Shown here: in pieces, positions 25,801-40,800 of the stretch
Layout of the letters: every line of letters starts with the position of its first letter
Numbering within the stretch: the stretch's first letter is position 1
DNA from: Setophaga petechia
Taxonomy: Eukaryota > Chordata > Aves > Passeriformes > Parulidae
Length of the DNA stretch: 64,000 nt
Direction of reading: 5' to 3'
NCBI GenBank assembly: GCA_024362935.1
Contig: JANCRA010000004.1
Coordinates: 21,615,621-21,679,620 of the forward strand
The notes under the pieces: generated by a model
Told to the model about the DNA's origin: nothing
The model's database searches: none
What the model saw: only the letters and a program-made list of their open reading frames with translations
Position numbers and translations under genes: made by a program

Positions 25801-28800
25801 ATTTTAGTACCTTTAACAGATGCTGCAGACCAACAACACTGTGAAAAAAGCATCCTCATATAAACTCATAAATCTTACCTCTGAGATGCTACACTGCCTG
25901 TCTCAGTTTTTGCAGGAATAAAACAACTCATCTTAACGTAACACACAGAATCACAAAGAATCACACAGAATTTCTAGGTTGGAAGAGACCTTTAAGATCA
26001 TCGAGTCCAACCCCTGTTCTAACACCTCAACTAGATCATGGCACCAAGTGCCACATCCAGTCTTTTTTTAAACACATCAAGGGATGGTGACTCCACCACT
26101 TCCCTGAGTAAATGATCTCAGTATTTGACCACTCTTTCTGGGAAAAACTTCCTCCTTAATTCTAGCCTGTGTCTCCCTTGGCGCAGCTTCAGACTGTGTC
26201 CTCTTGTTCTGTCTGTTGTTGCCTGGAGAAAGAGACCAACCCGCAGCTCACCACAGCCACCCTTCAGGAAGTTGAAGAGAGTGATACCTTGCTTAACAGA
26301 TAGCAAAGAGGGTTCCCTCAAAAATACAGCATCCAAAGATAATCCAAATCTGAGACACCAAGGAAAAGGCACTTAGAGTAATACTTAACCCATTTGAATT
26401 CATTTACACAGAAGTGTACCAGTAACACAGAAGCTATGAATTCTCTGAGGAAGATGGGAAGCAGATAAGCAAACAAGCACGTGGTGCCATCTTCCTCCTT
26501 TTCTTTGATATATTATTTGATAGTTATTATGCTGCTGACAACTCTAAATGGCAGGAAAATAGCATAAGGTGGGTAGCCATATGAATGGAAGCCCCATCAT
26601 TTTTCTTTCGCCACTCTACTTGTTTAGATCTGTGCAATCACATACATCATTCAATAAATCACAGAGCATTACACTTCCTCACTCAAAAGGTTTTGTCAAA
26701 ACTCACCAAATAAAGTTTTCAAAATTTTATTTTGCTGTAAGTCAAAAGCTTTTTTCCTTGTCTCAGACAGTTTTACCCTACAATGACCAGACTGCTCCTG
26801 GTCCACAATTATGTCAGTATGCTTCTTCCAAAATAGCTTTAAATTTAAAATTCTTATTAGTCTTTGCCCCACTGAATTTAAAGCCTGGCTGACTTCAGCC
26901 AAAGCTGAAAAACAAATTTTCTCTCCCCTTGTCAATATGATAATGGAACAAAACATAAATCATGATCAATAAAGCATGAATTTTTTACATCAATTTAAAA
27001 ACTGCTTACAGCTGCTCCTACCTCCATGTGAAATGACCTTTTTGTATGGTTCAATGACTTTCATATCAATTCTCTGTTCTTGTTCTCCAATAACCACTGT
27101 TCTCCATAGCCTGTTGTCCTCTCGCTCCTCTTCAGCAGAGTACTCAGGGATTGATTCAGACTCCTCCTGGGAAGCATCCTTAGCAGTAGTCTGCTCTTCT
27201 GAAAAGGGGAACTGTATGTATTACCTCTTCCTGTTAAAGCTCTAAATATTTTTGCTGTTACATACATTTGAGATAGATGACTGAAATTAATTGCATTTTT
27301 ACTGTACTGGTATAAATAAGAGCAGAATGACACATATTTGAAGTATACTGTTCTTTCTAAGACATAATTCTGTCTCTGCATTCATAAGAACAGAATTTGA
27401 ATTGCAAGTCAGTAAGGGAGGTAACAGTAAACAAAGACAGAGTGAGATACATAATGACATACACAAGAGTACATAAAAAGCTGCAGGCATTCTATTTGAA
27501 AATACTAAGAAGATGTATGAGAATTAAGAATAAACTCAAAGGAGCAATTTTAATTGACAAAAACTAAAGAACACAATGTTTCATAGGTGCCCTCAAACCT
27601 TTCTATGTGTTGGGTTATCTACAGATGTGCCTCTCTGATTAAGGCTTCTACTTGAACTACTACTAAAACAAATTGAAGCATATGATCCTCAAAACACACT
27701 AGTTTATCATAAGAATAAAAAAAGTTATCTATGAAATCAGGAATATGATAGTATACTGCATGTATACCACATATACTGCATAGAAGCTACAGGCACATAT
27801 ACATACATGTACTAACTATTACTTTGTAAAACTGAATTCTCCAATAAATCTTACCAATAATTTCACCAGATCTGTAACAAACACCAAGTTTCTCTAACCT
27901 GACAAAAAAAGCTTCTAAAAAAGACAGGTTGAGCACGTATTTACTGCTACAATAGGACTAACAAAGCCTGAATTTCTACTGCTGCCTGTCTTGTATTTTC
28001 TGTCCCTAACACAAAATACTATTACAGAATTATACTCTATCTAATATATACTATATTACAGAGGATGTCCCTCTCTGAGGTAGATTCTCTCATGTGCAAT
28101 GAAATCTGAGTCTATAAACAATTCTCTACTTTATATAGTTCCTGCCTGATGGAATCCTGAAAGAAAGGATGAATATTTCACTCTTTGCTCACTGTCTAAG
28201 TAGCCAATGAGTTAAAAACATACTCAAATAAAATTGTATTAATGGTAGAAACAGGGATGGAAAATCAAGAAATAAATACATGTGCAAATACAGTGTGACC
28301 ATGTAAGTCTTTTGTTCCCTAAGAACTCCAAATGAGTTTGAGGAGATCTAAGGTTGGAAAAAAGGACAAAGACTGACAAAAAGTGGGGTTTTTCAAGTAT
28401 AGTATTTCAAATTGCTTTAACAGCTGTTGCTCAGCAGATTATATACTGAGGAACTGAAGAATATATTCATGGTTTCCCAGGGCACAATGCTCATGATGCT
28501 TAACAATAGCATTCAGCTTTGAAATACCATGTATTCTGTTTCACTGGGAATAAGCTTACTAAATGCATAACCCCACTACCTCCAGCTCAGGTACTTTTAG
28601 AATAGACAGATGGGATTATCAACACAGCCTACAAAGACTGTCTGGTCAGCTGATTCCTTGTGAGGTACAAAGAACATGACTGAGGCAGAGAAGTGCAGCT
28701 GGCAGGACAAACTTTAATAAAAAGAGGCTGGGCTATGTACATAGCTGACCAACGTTCAAATTGTATTTGGGGTTTGATTTTTTTTGTTTGTTTTTTTGCT

Positions 28801-31800
28801 TGGGTTTTTTGTCATGCTTTTTTTTTTTTGCTGTTGTTGTTGTTGGTTGGTTTTGGGGGTATTTTTGGTTGTTGGGGGTTTTTTTGTTTGGTGACTCTTA
28901 AGACAATAAAAAATTACTAAAACCCTGATAAAACTTACAATGTTGAAATTGGATATATGAATTATTTTTTAATAGAAATGGTACTAGGCTGCCTTTTCCT
29001 GATGAAATAGCTCTCCTTTACTGCCTGGAGTGTTGATTTGGCAGAGGAAGATGCGCCAGTGTGAAATTCACAAAGGAAACAGATATCTAATAAATAAAAT
29101 AACAACCATTTTTACTTTATAAATATGCTGATTGGAGAGAAGGCCTTCACTGATACTCATGTATGGTTTTCAGAAATGAAATTTTTATGTCATCTAAATC
29201 AATAATCATAAAAAGCCATTTCAGAAACTCACATGGCTTCTGAAGGGAATGTTGGAATGTATGGTATTAGTGACTAAAAAGCCCCAACTTGTGAAACTGA
29301 TGATCAACCAATTTCTGAGCAAGTCAGGTGCTAGTTCAAAACAAGTATTTTAATATTTCTGCTCTCATCTTCCATGTCTATTGCAGTTGTGATAATTGTT
29401 CTTCACCATTCATTTGAAAAAATGGGTCTCAGTATTAACTTATAATACAGAGACATTTCTCAGTGATGAGGTGAATCCCTGAGCCATGATAACAGTCCTG
29501 TTTTTCTCAGTTGTCTTTTGTAGTTCAAAGGGACCTTCAGCAGTCTGATCATGACAAAGTCACTGTTCTTTCTGGTCTCAGCAGCTATGTTTTTCTCAGT
29601 ATTTACTCTTCTGGGTTTGGCAGCAGTTAGAAACATTGAACTGTGGGAGATTACTGGCAACATCATGATGAGTGCATACCAGCTAATAGCAGAGTACAGG
29701 AGTACAAAGATAACAAAGGCTATTTACCATGCAAATAAGCCATTCTGCACTGGTTCGCATGACTATAATCTTAGCTATCGGATTAACATTACACATAGCC
29801 AACTTCTTTTATTACTGGCTTATTCTGATAATTTTTTTTTGTCTTTTCTATTCTTTTCTTTACTGTTAACTACCTAAAACTACACAACTGTATAAATGTC
29901 ACCAAAACCAGAGGAACCCTGAGCTCTTCACTTAAGAGTTTGGGGAAATTGGTCTAACTTTAAGAACCGAACAAATCATCACATTTAGAAAGCAGGAAAA
30001 AGAAAACACTGGGAGGAAATGCCCTCAATACAACCGCTACCAAAATCAATGGTGTTAAATTTAATTACCTGAGGGTTTAAAGGAAACATCTATTCTACTG
30101 CAGACAAGAGACTTTTTCTCTCACATGGTGATCACAACAGTCAAAGCACGTGAGCCTCTGTGTGTGTGCTAGTTTTAACCTTTACTATAAAATCTTCTAA
30201 CTATCAAGCAACTCATCACCACACTCTGCATCTACCCATAAGGAAATCATTCTCCTCATGAGAAGTAACATTAGAGATGCTAATGCATGAGTGAGTACAC
30301 AGTAATGCCTCTTTGGCAATACCACTTAAAATAATGCAACTGTTCTTGTATGCTCCAGCAACCTCACTGGCATTAGGGGAAGTAAATGCATGGGAAAACT
30401 CACTTTGAACTGATCCATTTTTCTTTCTGCTCTCCGCTGTAAAATGTTCATACTTGTTTTTCCCTCAAATATCTTGTGAACTGTTTGCATTTACATCGTA
30501 TTACATGTTTATGTTTTATAAGGTACTAGCAAGGAACAGGAAATGCCCTATTTTGAATAGCATGAAACTAAGTAAACTGAGTAAAACTTCTACATCATCT
30601 TTCTCCAAGAGAAAATCATTAATAGGTGAAGAAAGAGTGAAATTTCCATTGCACACTTCAGGGTGCCTCTGTATTGTACAGCTAGCCCTGACGAGAAAAG
30701 ACATTAAAAGTAGTAGAACAAGGAATTCTATTTTTCCATCACCTAAGCTTTATTATGCCATCCACACACCTTTTGTATCTCAGGTTTCCAATCATGGGAA
30801 TAAAGAGCAGACCTTTCTTCCTAACAAAAGACCTCTCTGCACGTTGTGTTGACCTCACTTATATATTACAAGGTCTTTGGTGCAGCCAACATATTTTGCA
30901 CAAAGTTAGATTCCTAAATATGACTAACATAACTGTAATCTAGAGCTGGCCAGAGCTGCAAGAAGCTGCAGTTAGCTACAGCTAGCTACAGCCACAGTCA
31001 GCTGCCCTCTCCTTCTTGGAAAGAACAATTGTTTTCAGACAAGTCCTATGGTACTGGACAAAGACAGGACTTTGAATTTCATTCTCCCTAGGTAGCTCTT
31101 ACTTTATTAATTCAGCTAAACTATTTCTTTCTGCACTCTGAATAAACAGAAGGATAATACCTTACACAGGAGGAATAAAAGTTAAAAAAATAGGAGACAG
31201 TAAAAATACCTTAAAATAAAAATGCCTAGCGTTGATGAACCCGACATTTACAATGTAGACCATTACCTTGTCCAGCATATTCAAAAGAGTCAGCTTCATC
31301 AGGAGTGTCAAGGTCATCTACATTAATGTCAATTTCATCAGGTGTATCCAAATTATCATCAGACAATATAGACCCTTCACTCTGGTCCAATGAGAGATTG
31401 ATGTTTGGAGCAGTGAGCTTAATCCTTCTGGGCTGGGAACCATTAAGATCAAGCGAATTGGGAGGTTCTGAATAAAAGGAAAAAAAAAAGAACAAAAAAA
31501 GAGAAAAAGAACTGTAGCTATTTCACATACAATGAATCTCCCAGGTACTCGAAAACTACCTTTAAACACAGTGGGACAGATCAATTCTAGTAACACCATG
31601 ACATTTAAGACCATCTAACACAAAACACAAATATTAGCATTAACGTTTAATGAAATGAAACAAAAATCTACAGGAACAGCAAATGTAGTTCAGAGCTCTT
31701 AAATTATGTTAAATCCAGAAACACTTTTTTGCAGTCATCAGACAAAATGAGGTTTTGAACACGCTCTGACTGACAATATTTAAAAGCTTTAAGGGCAAAT

Positions 31801-34800
31801 ATAAACCATTTGAGCTATGAATCAAGACATTGCTGAGTTCTAGGAAAATTTGTATGAGTTAAAAGCCATTGTAAATATTTTCTTATGCATTCAGTGCTGA
31901 TTTACAAATACTTACATCTTTAGCTTTAACCATGTAATACCTTACTCAATACAGTAACAAATAAAAAAAATCTCTGAGTCTCTTAATCAGTCTTAAATAG
32001 AAGTAGTATTCACAACACAAGAGCTAGATATAACTTTGCTCCTCGCCTCTGCCTTGTATGGCACATTTCAAGTTGTTCTGCTTAGTTCACTTAGACAGAG
32101 GCCAATTATAAAATAAATAATAAAGACTATTAAAACTTTACAAGGACTAAAAAAGTGGTAACAATGCCCAAGAGAAAATGTCACACTGTAATTATAATTT
32201 CTCAAGTGAAGAAGAAAATTGACTAAACAAAGCAAATTCAATGCTTTTTTCTTTTTAACATTGAACTGATTCTTTACCAGTACAGAAATATCATTCTCAG
32301 TGCATAACTAAATGCCACAGGAATAAGATACAATTAAGAAAATGAGCAAAAGCTTTTCTCACCAGGTCTCATCTCCGCAGAACTGGGGCTTTGTACACCC
32401 TCAGCTAAGGAGATGTCCATTCCCACATCCTCTTGTACCAATCTGAGAGGTAAATACAAAGTAAGATCTTTAAGAGATGTACAGCTCATGATCTTATACA
32501 GAACTGAAATTTCCTCCAACATAGCCAGTTCAGAAGCCTGAATAAAAAACTGATGTTGCAAACAGCAATAGTTCTCATTTTACACAAATGAAGATGGTCT
32601 TTACTTATCAAGCAAATGAGAGACATGACTGCAAGGAGCTGCAGCCACTCTTTGTAAAACAGAATATTCCTGACTGTATACACAGTTATTGTATAGTAAA
32701 AATGACTAGGTTTTCCCTTTTTTGGTATTGTGTATCTTACAGCAATTCTGATCCAAACCAGTAATACTGATAAAGGTAATCTGTCATATTGAAAATGTTC
32801 AGAAAGTAAAAAAGTGAGAACCAAAACTGCATCAAAGATTTTCAAAGACTAAATTGTTGCAAGTATCTTACCTAGACCCCATTTTTAGGAAGATACTAAG
32901 AAATGACGTTTAACATACATACATACCTACACACACACACACACACATACATATATAAGACAGGGAAAAGGCACTAAGTGGTGAAATTAGCAACAAAGAT
33001 AGTTAAACGTTTAAAGCAAGTTGACTTGAACCTCTTTTATGTCTACTTGTTATTTAAATATTTTACTAAATACTTGCTGGAAGAACAGTTCAGCCGCAAA
33101 CAGGACACAACATTTTAAATTTTCAGGACACTTTTAGCAGCTACCAAACTATCTGCAAATGTATGACTTCAAGAGAGTTTCATTTACTTTATCATAATAC
33201 TTGTAGTATTTTATTCTGCATTACTGTTCCAAAATCTGTTTTCTTTTCTTCCCCTCACAAAAGCTGAAGAATAGACTCTTCTCTGAACTTTGACCAACAG
33301 AACTGTGATGAGATCAAAGCTGGTAGTTTTCCCTGCAATAGCATCAGCTAGCTACGTTTTGAATGATTCAAGTGACTCAGCTAACAGATCTGAATAGGTG
33401 TGGCTCACTGCTCTTGTAGTTTCTTCCTGCCCTCACTTTCCCAATGAGGAGGACTACCCTTGTTGTGTTGCACTAAACAGTTTATTTAGTTGTTGTTTTG
33501 CACTGGGCGATGGGAAATTTGTGCGGAGTATGGTATGACATGCAGATTGTTATTTTCCCCTCTCCCATCTCATGGTTTATCCCTCATGCACCCCCGGCTA
33601 TACACCCTGGTGGTCTGTTCCCCTCCCCTCGCCCCGCCCCAAGGGTACCCCATTGGCTGCGGTCCTCTTTCCCCGCCCCCCTCCTCGGCTATAAAAGCCC
33701 ACTGCAGGGTTGTTAAGCCCCTTTCTCCACTCGGGCGCTCGCTGGCAGCTGAAGCATGTCATCCCACGGCAATAAACTGGACATTCGTTCCCATGAGGAG
33801 AAGAGCGCTTCTCGTCTTTTTGTTTCTGTCCATGTAAGACCGTGTGGGCTAGGGTTCGAGCTAGCCGGATTGGATCCATACAACAGCCCAGAGACACACG
33901 GATTCTTGCATACCCTCATTTGATTGTGTCAAGACACGACCCTTTGGTCAATCACTGTTTCAAAGTGGGAGCATAGTTTCTGTGATGTATAGTAATTTCA
34001 TATAAATTATATATAAATGGGCATACTTTGGCCTGCAAAAGGCTTTACTGTGCCTAAACTGAAAAAGATCTTTACTTCAAGCCCCGTGAAATCAAATTCC
34101 CAGGATAGACGAGCAAATTTTTTTGATGAGACCATAGAGAACACAGTTTAAAGCTATGGTCAAACATGTTTGTGCTGCTCAGCCTTCAACCAAGCCTTGT
34201 CTCTCAAGAAAAACTGATGTTACTAATTTTGATTTTATCCCCACAGACTGTATAGTATGTCTTTCATAAACACAGAAATGAAAGGCCTAATGATTTTTAC
34301 AAAACATATCAATTCTGGAATATGTTTAATTACTGTTAAAGAAGGCTTGAAACACTTTCTCTTAGGATACACAACAGACTAGTGAAGAAATTTGATGAAA
34401 GTATCCTGTTCATTATTAAAATGAAGGCACAAATTTCCTGTAAGGTACCAGTTCCTTTCCCCCCCCACTCTGTACAATCATCTGTATTCAGAAGTACTGA
34501 CTATCACCACAACTTACATAGATAATGTAAATAAATCATTAGAATCTTTGGCTTTTTGTGTGTGTGTGGTTTTTATACAATCCGTAGCAAAATACGTGTA
34601 ATGAAGTCTGATTCATTCATATGAACTAACTAGAGAGAAATCCTAATTAAAAAGAAGTGCTGTAAGTAACAGCTGGCTAAGGCAAATAACTGTAGTGGAA
34701 AGAGTGTGGGGAGAGCATTAATATTTCTAACCCGTTTTAAATTCAGATTTGGATTTTATGTGAGGCTTTATTAACCTTTTAAAAATAAAACCATGAAGAG

Positions 34801-37800
34801 TTCTTTGATTAAACCAGCTCAGGATTAGTCAGATGATGACTTATGGGTACTCAAGGCTTTATATTTTGGTTGGAAAGAACACAGTTTTGAACAATAATTT
34901 GTGTTACTTCTTACAGCTTTATCAGACAAATGGCAATCCCTTACCTGCTCAACCTTTGGGAATTATTGGAGGAAAATATTTGAAAGGAAAGATTCAAATC
35001 TGTGCAAAAAGCAAGGTAGAGCAGGACAGTGACATTTCAGGCTTTCTGTATTAAAAAAGACACTTTTCTCTGTATTAAACAAAAAAATTGTTTAAGAAGG
35101 AAGATCATCTTTTCCTCTGTATGAAAAGAGCATTTTATATACTCTGCAGAAACAGTGACAATTATAATCTGAAAGAAAGCAATTTCCCACAAGTAATTAA
35201 TTCAAAAATTTAGAGCTGCGTAACATTTTTGCAATGCCCAGAACAGATTTATCCTAAATCATGATGTTTCTAGGATTACCTCAAGACTGCTTTTCTCCCT
35301 GTGGCATCTTCTTTTAACTTTTTTTCCAACACATAGGTACTTGAGTTGGTATTCTAGCTTTCTCTAGGGCCTCTTACACTTTCACAACAATATTTTGAGG
35401 TATTTTTCTTCTTTCAATGGACCACTGGAGCTGAGTTAAACCAGAATTTTTATCATATTTGTGAAGAAGAGTACATTTCTAGGTATTAAAAGCTGCATGT
35501 GAAACACTTGTTTGAATTTCTTATAAAATTCCACTACAAGCAGTATACTCAAAAAATATCCCCACTACTGGATTACTGTCAAACAGCATCAGAGTTCATT
35601 GGAGAATTTCTAACTTGATTTTGTTGACACAGTGTTTTGAATGTCAAAAATCTGTACTGTTCATATTGGATTATTAAATTTGGAAAGTAAGACTCTCTGG
35701 TCCTACAAGAACTGGGTCAAAGCAGAAATTTAAAAAGTCCAGTTGCTAAAAGCATTGCTGATGCAAGGTTCTCCATTTTATCTTCAATTACATAAAATAC
35801 TATTGCCTTTCAGAAGCTTTTTAACAGAGATTAAGTTTCCTGGGGTTTTTTTGGTTTATTATTTTTATTTGTGTCGGGTTCTTATGTACTGTCAAAACCT
35901 GTCAACAGACGTTTTGGAGAAGAGAAAGTCTGCCTTGGGAGCTAGTCTTATTTTTCCAAATCCTTAGTGCTTTACCCAAAGACATTAAAGACTCCTTGCC
36001 AGACACTCACACACCTTAGGTTCAGTGAAAGTTCTTCATTTTCATATGCCACGGTCAACATTTCACTCACAAATTTATGGGCAATACAGGCACATTTAAA
36101 ATGGCATTTAAATATCTGTGATATTGTGCCCCAACATATGGCTTCAGAATTGCTGTCACTGAGAGAATGAGGAGCATATGGATAAAGATTGTTTTCTACA
36201 GACACAGCTTCACATTTTCTGGTGGATTTTGAGAGCATGTTCTGCTGAGCAGCTCAGCACCTTGCACAGTAACTTCTGGGTGTGCAGAAGCTCTCAACAG
36301 ATCTCAGCAGGAACCCTAGCAATGGAAGTCAGACTCCAGAAACTTTAAAATAGACAACTACCTCCTCTTCCTTTCCCACAGACTACTTCATATGCTTTCA
36401 AAATTCTGGCTTATAATTCCTTGCCTTGCCATAAGGGTGCAGCTTGGAACATAGATGATGTGGACAAAAATATTAAAGAAAGATATATTTTTTTAATCCC
36501 CTTTTAATGAATGCTTCTATTGAAGAAATAAATTAAGTTACTTTAGAAAGCCCATTCTATTCAGGTATGATTGACTGGATTGATAAAAAAAGGATCTTGG
36601 AACAGAGGTCAAAGTCAATTAAGGTTTTTTGTATCATAAATGACTTCTTTTATGTTGTACACAGACCAGTCATTTAAGGATCAGCTGCACTGGGAATCAA
36701 GTTACTGATTATTTGCTCTGATATTCTGGTCTATGATCTTGTTCAGAAGCAGCTGAACCCCCCTCGTTTCTCTAAGGCAGATCAGAGACAGATACCAAAT
36801 TAATTTGAAAGGAGGAGAGGCGGGAGGCTGAAATACTTTATCTTTTTTTGGTTCAGACATTCTTACAGCTCAATAAATTAATAAGCTTTAAATAATTCTT
36901 AATGCCCTCTCAAATCAGTATTTCTCGAAATTAAAGTTATCCTTCCTGACTTTCCTAGGTACAGCAGCATTCTGCTATTTTGGAAAGAGCAGCTTTGAAT
37001 ATTCACAGCAATATGTCATAATCCCTATGGGCTGTGTTGCCTCACCCTTGTGTCATCTGTGATCTATCACCAGTTTCCCAAGTTCCTCTGAAGCTATTAT
37101 TATCAAGAAGTTAATTTCTTTAGTCTAAAACAAGATATGCTTCTAATGCACTGCTTTGAATAAATACCTACAACATGCAAATGAGATCAACATTAATCCA
37201 GTTGTGACTGTCCTCACAATTTATTCACCAGTTGGACTTAAAAATGTATAAATTTTCTCATTTTCTTTACTCATCATTGCAGATGCTTCATCTGAAGTGG
37301 AGCCCAAAACTGCCATGCACTTTTCCTAGATAAGTAAATCATGTTTCCTCCACGCTGTTCCCCTTACATAGAGAAATAATTTTATTCTTACATTTTCACA
37401 AGATTCAAAAGTTTTTTTATAAAGTTTCAAAACATGATGAATCAAAGAAATGACATGGATGAAATCACCTTTGTGCATATTAATACATGCTTGGTTTGGA
37501 TACTAAATGTGAAGAGGGGAGATGAAGTGCAGTGGAAAGGTTATTCAGAGGCTAGGCATTTAGGCTTTTTTCATCTTCTCAAATTGCACACATTATGCAG
37601 GTATACCCTGGTTTTGAATGAAGTAAGAGCCCTGCTGATAGACCACTTTCTCATTAATTTTGCATAAAAATTGAGCTGCATTGAAGAAAAATGCAGGAAG
37701 TGAAATTTTAGGGACAAAAACAAGTAGGGGAACTTAAACTCATTCACTTAGTTTTGCAGCACACAGCCAGCACAAAGTTCTTCTCCTTTGAACCCATCCC

Positions 37801-40800
37801 ATCCCCACCCTGTGACACCACCCTTATGCAATTACTGAGCCCAGGAAAATAGAAAGGAGAGCTTGAGGGACTGGAAATGAGAATATTTTCCTTGGAAGGT
37901 ATGAAAAAGCCCTCGGCATTTATCCAGTAATGCCTGTCTACTGAGTCTCAGCACAGCTCTGTCTGAAAGTGCTTTAGCATTAAGTGTTTTGCCAGAGTAT
38001 GCACCATCTTGTGTAAACCCATCTCTGGCCTACTTGATGGGTCTCACATAATTTTGATCACCACGCCTGGAAGATGTCTAACTTTTTGTAGAAAAAACAA
38101 GAATTCCTTCCTCCTAAGATGCAATGAAAAACCATAGAAGAACCTAAAGCAATCGTTCAAACACTCCACAAACTGCAATTTATATCAAGGATATGTTTAC
38201 ACAAAATGTTTTCTTATTGCTCCATTCCTCTTCAGTTTACAATTATAGAAATGCATATAAATTTAGAGCCAAAATATGTTATCAAATACATGATTTATGA
38301 GGGGTGCTTTGCTATCACCTATCTCTGTAGCTATCTTTCATGGTTTAAGCTGAGCTGGCGGCTAAGCATCTCAAAGACACTCATTCACTTTTGTGGGATG
38401 GAGTGGAGAATACAAAGTTAGACTTGGGGGTTCAGTGAGGAACAATACAATTGCTCAACACTCACCGAGCCATGCCAAACTCCATCCCCGAGCCACGATC
38501 GGTCCTGGCTCCCCTTTGCAGGGAACTCCCCAGACTGTACACAAGGCACCAAGTTCTGTGATCAGCTCGGGTCAGCTGTTCCGGCTATGCTTCCTCCTGG
38601 CTTCCTGTGCACCTGCTTGCTTGCAGGGCATGAGACACCTAAACTGTCCTTGACTTAGGGTAAGCATTTAGCAGCAACTAAAACATCAGTGTGTTATCAA
38701 CATTATTCTCATACTGAATCCAAAACACAGCACTGTACCAGCTGAGAAAAAATGAACTCTATGCCAGTCAAAACCAGGACACTACTCCAACATTCATCTC
38801 ATCTGACATAAAAGAATAGCAAAACCCATTCTGTGAGCACAACTAAACACTTCACATACTATTTAATTTTTAAAAAAGAAACTGTTTTGCTGTTTCACAT
38901 TTATATCCAAACAGCATATCTTTTGCATTCTTTAATAGACTCCACACTCATGGCTTGTAATTTCTGTGCCACTTCTGTTCAGAAAAGATATTACAGGTTT
39001 GTAGACCATCACTACAATAGCATTTTTAAAAAGAACAGCAAATGTCTATTTCCTACTTTTACTGCTTGGAGTGCTCAGAGAAGAAAGTCAGTCTGTCCAT
39101 CATCTTCCAGTTGCAGATGTAACTCCATAAACTGTTATCACTGAGATGTGTTACGTCTGAGACCTTTAACACTGCTGGACTAACAACAAATCTTAATACG
39201 ATCTACATGTGTTTGAGTTTTGATGCTTGTCATCCCGGGTTACACAGGCAGCAATGTTCTGCAAAGTCAGAGAAATGTTGGACATACTTCAGCAGCAATT
39301 GTGCCTGCAGCCAATAGGAGATGCTTTAGGAAATACAGTGTTAATATATGAATTTCAGAAATAACCGCTGACAAAATACTGGGCTTTAGTGTTAAGAAAC
39401 TTTGATGAAAACACAAACGAAGAAATACAGAAAGAAAGCAAGAACATTAGTCCCCAAAAATCCAAATAGATTGAGTAAGAGATAAAGAAACCCATCAGCA
39501 TATGTAGCCACTAAACCCAAAATTACTTCCTCTAACTAGTCCCCTGCTACAAAACTTCCAGACAATAAACAAGAATTTATGCAGATACCTATTCAGAGAT
39601 AAAAGAGACTGCAATGTGATTTTTTTTAGGTTCAGCAGAATTAATGATCCCTAAACCATAGAAGAGTATGCAACAAATCAAAGTGACATACACTGTGCAA
39701 GATTTAGCCAGTATCAATCAGAGATTATGCTTCAGCTCTATCCATATACCAAGAAAATGAGTGTATTGGAAGGAATCCACTCCAGGATAACTGAGACTAT
39801 AAAAAAGTAATTACTTTTACTCACAGCTGCGTAAAATAATTATACTGTATACAGGTGACTTCTAAAAATGGATTAATTTTATAACCTCTCAAGACCTGAA
39901 TTTAGCAACCATATGTTAGAAATTAGCAGTGTTTCTATTGCTATTTATTTTGTAGCTCTTAATCACAAATTAGTTTAGGAAAAATCTATAGATTGAGCGC
40001 TATAATTTATGCATAGCATGAGACTTTTATTCCCACATCTGTATGAAAAGGAAAAAAAAATAAAAAAGCTGTGGTGGTTTGTTTAAGCCAAAAGCTTTAT
40101 TAATCAAACATCTGTACAAATGCTAACTCATCATTGTCATACTGCTTGCTGCCTAGTAGATTACATGCTCATAATCATATTTTACAGAAATATATGTCAT
40201 TTATGAAAGCCACAGAATAAGTCATTGCTAAATATTAGCAAAAAATCATAAGTTCCTTGGTTTTTATACTTCAGTTTTCATGTGCTAACATTTTGCTCCA
40301 TTTTCAGCATGGGAGTTGAATGAAAAGACAAGGCATAACAGTAAGAGGCAATATTCTTTCTGTAGAAAAATCCTTATACAGCCACAAGATTTGAAAACAT
40401 GTTAAAATTCTCAGTTAGAGCAACTGAGTACATTTTTAACCATTCTTTATGAAAACATTTCCTAGTCTCCAATCAAATTCATTGTTTAGTGTCTGTTTAT
40501 ATACCCATCTTTTCCCTTGTTCCTCTTTTTTAGCTTATACTATAAGCCTCATTTTATTCCAGCAAGCCTGTCATAGTGGTAGGCTCTCCTGGCTCCTCAT
40601 ATCAGCCTAAGACTGCTAAAAAAAAAAGTTGCTATTCTTAAGCATACGCTGCTGCTTTCACTGCTGCTAGGCGGGCACACACTATCTGTCCTGACCCTTT
40701 GCCAGCTCCCTCCCTGTGTCCCAGCACATGAGAAACAGGAAAAGCCATGGAGGGATGCAGAGAGCCATGAAGGGACAAATCCAAGTAATAGGGATAATGG

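Larger units (their letters stand above)
22573..27021 (-). other. PRUNE2: PRUNE2 intron (4449 bp)
   Basis: GT-AG intron. Holds a solo LTR (23747-24329) and a CR1 fragment (25945-26290). The rest appears unique. Confidence 0.8.

Noticed and set aside
30454..30852. 132-codon plus-strand open frame in an intron
   Set aside because: Composition is that of translated intron; no motif.
33490..33919. Open frames of 70-115 codons on both strands in a GC-rich block
   Set aside because: They lie within the LTR-like element. The GC richness lowers stop frequency; no retroviral protein similarity.
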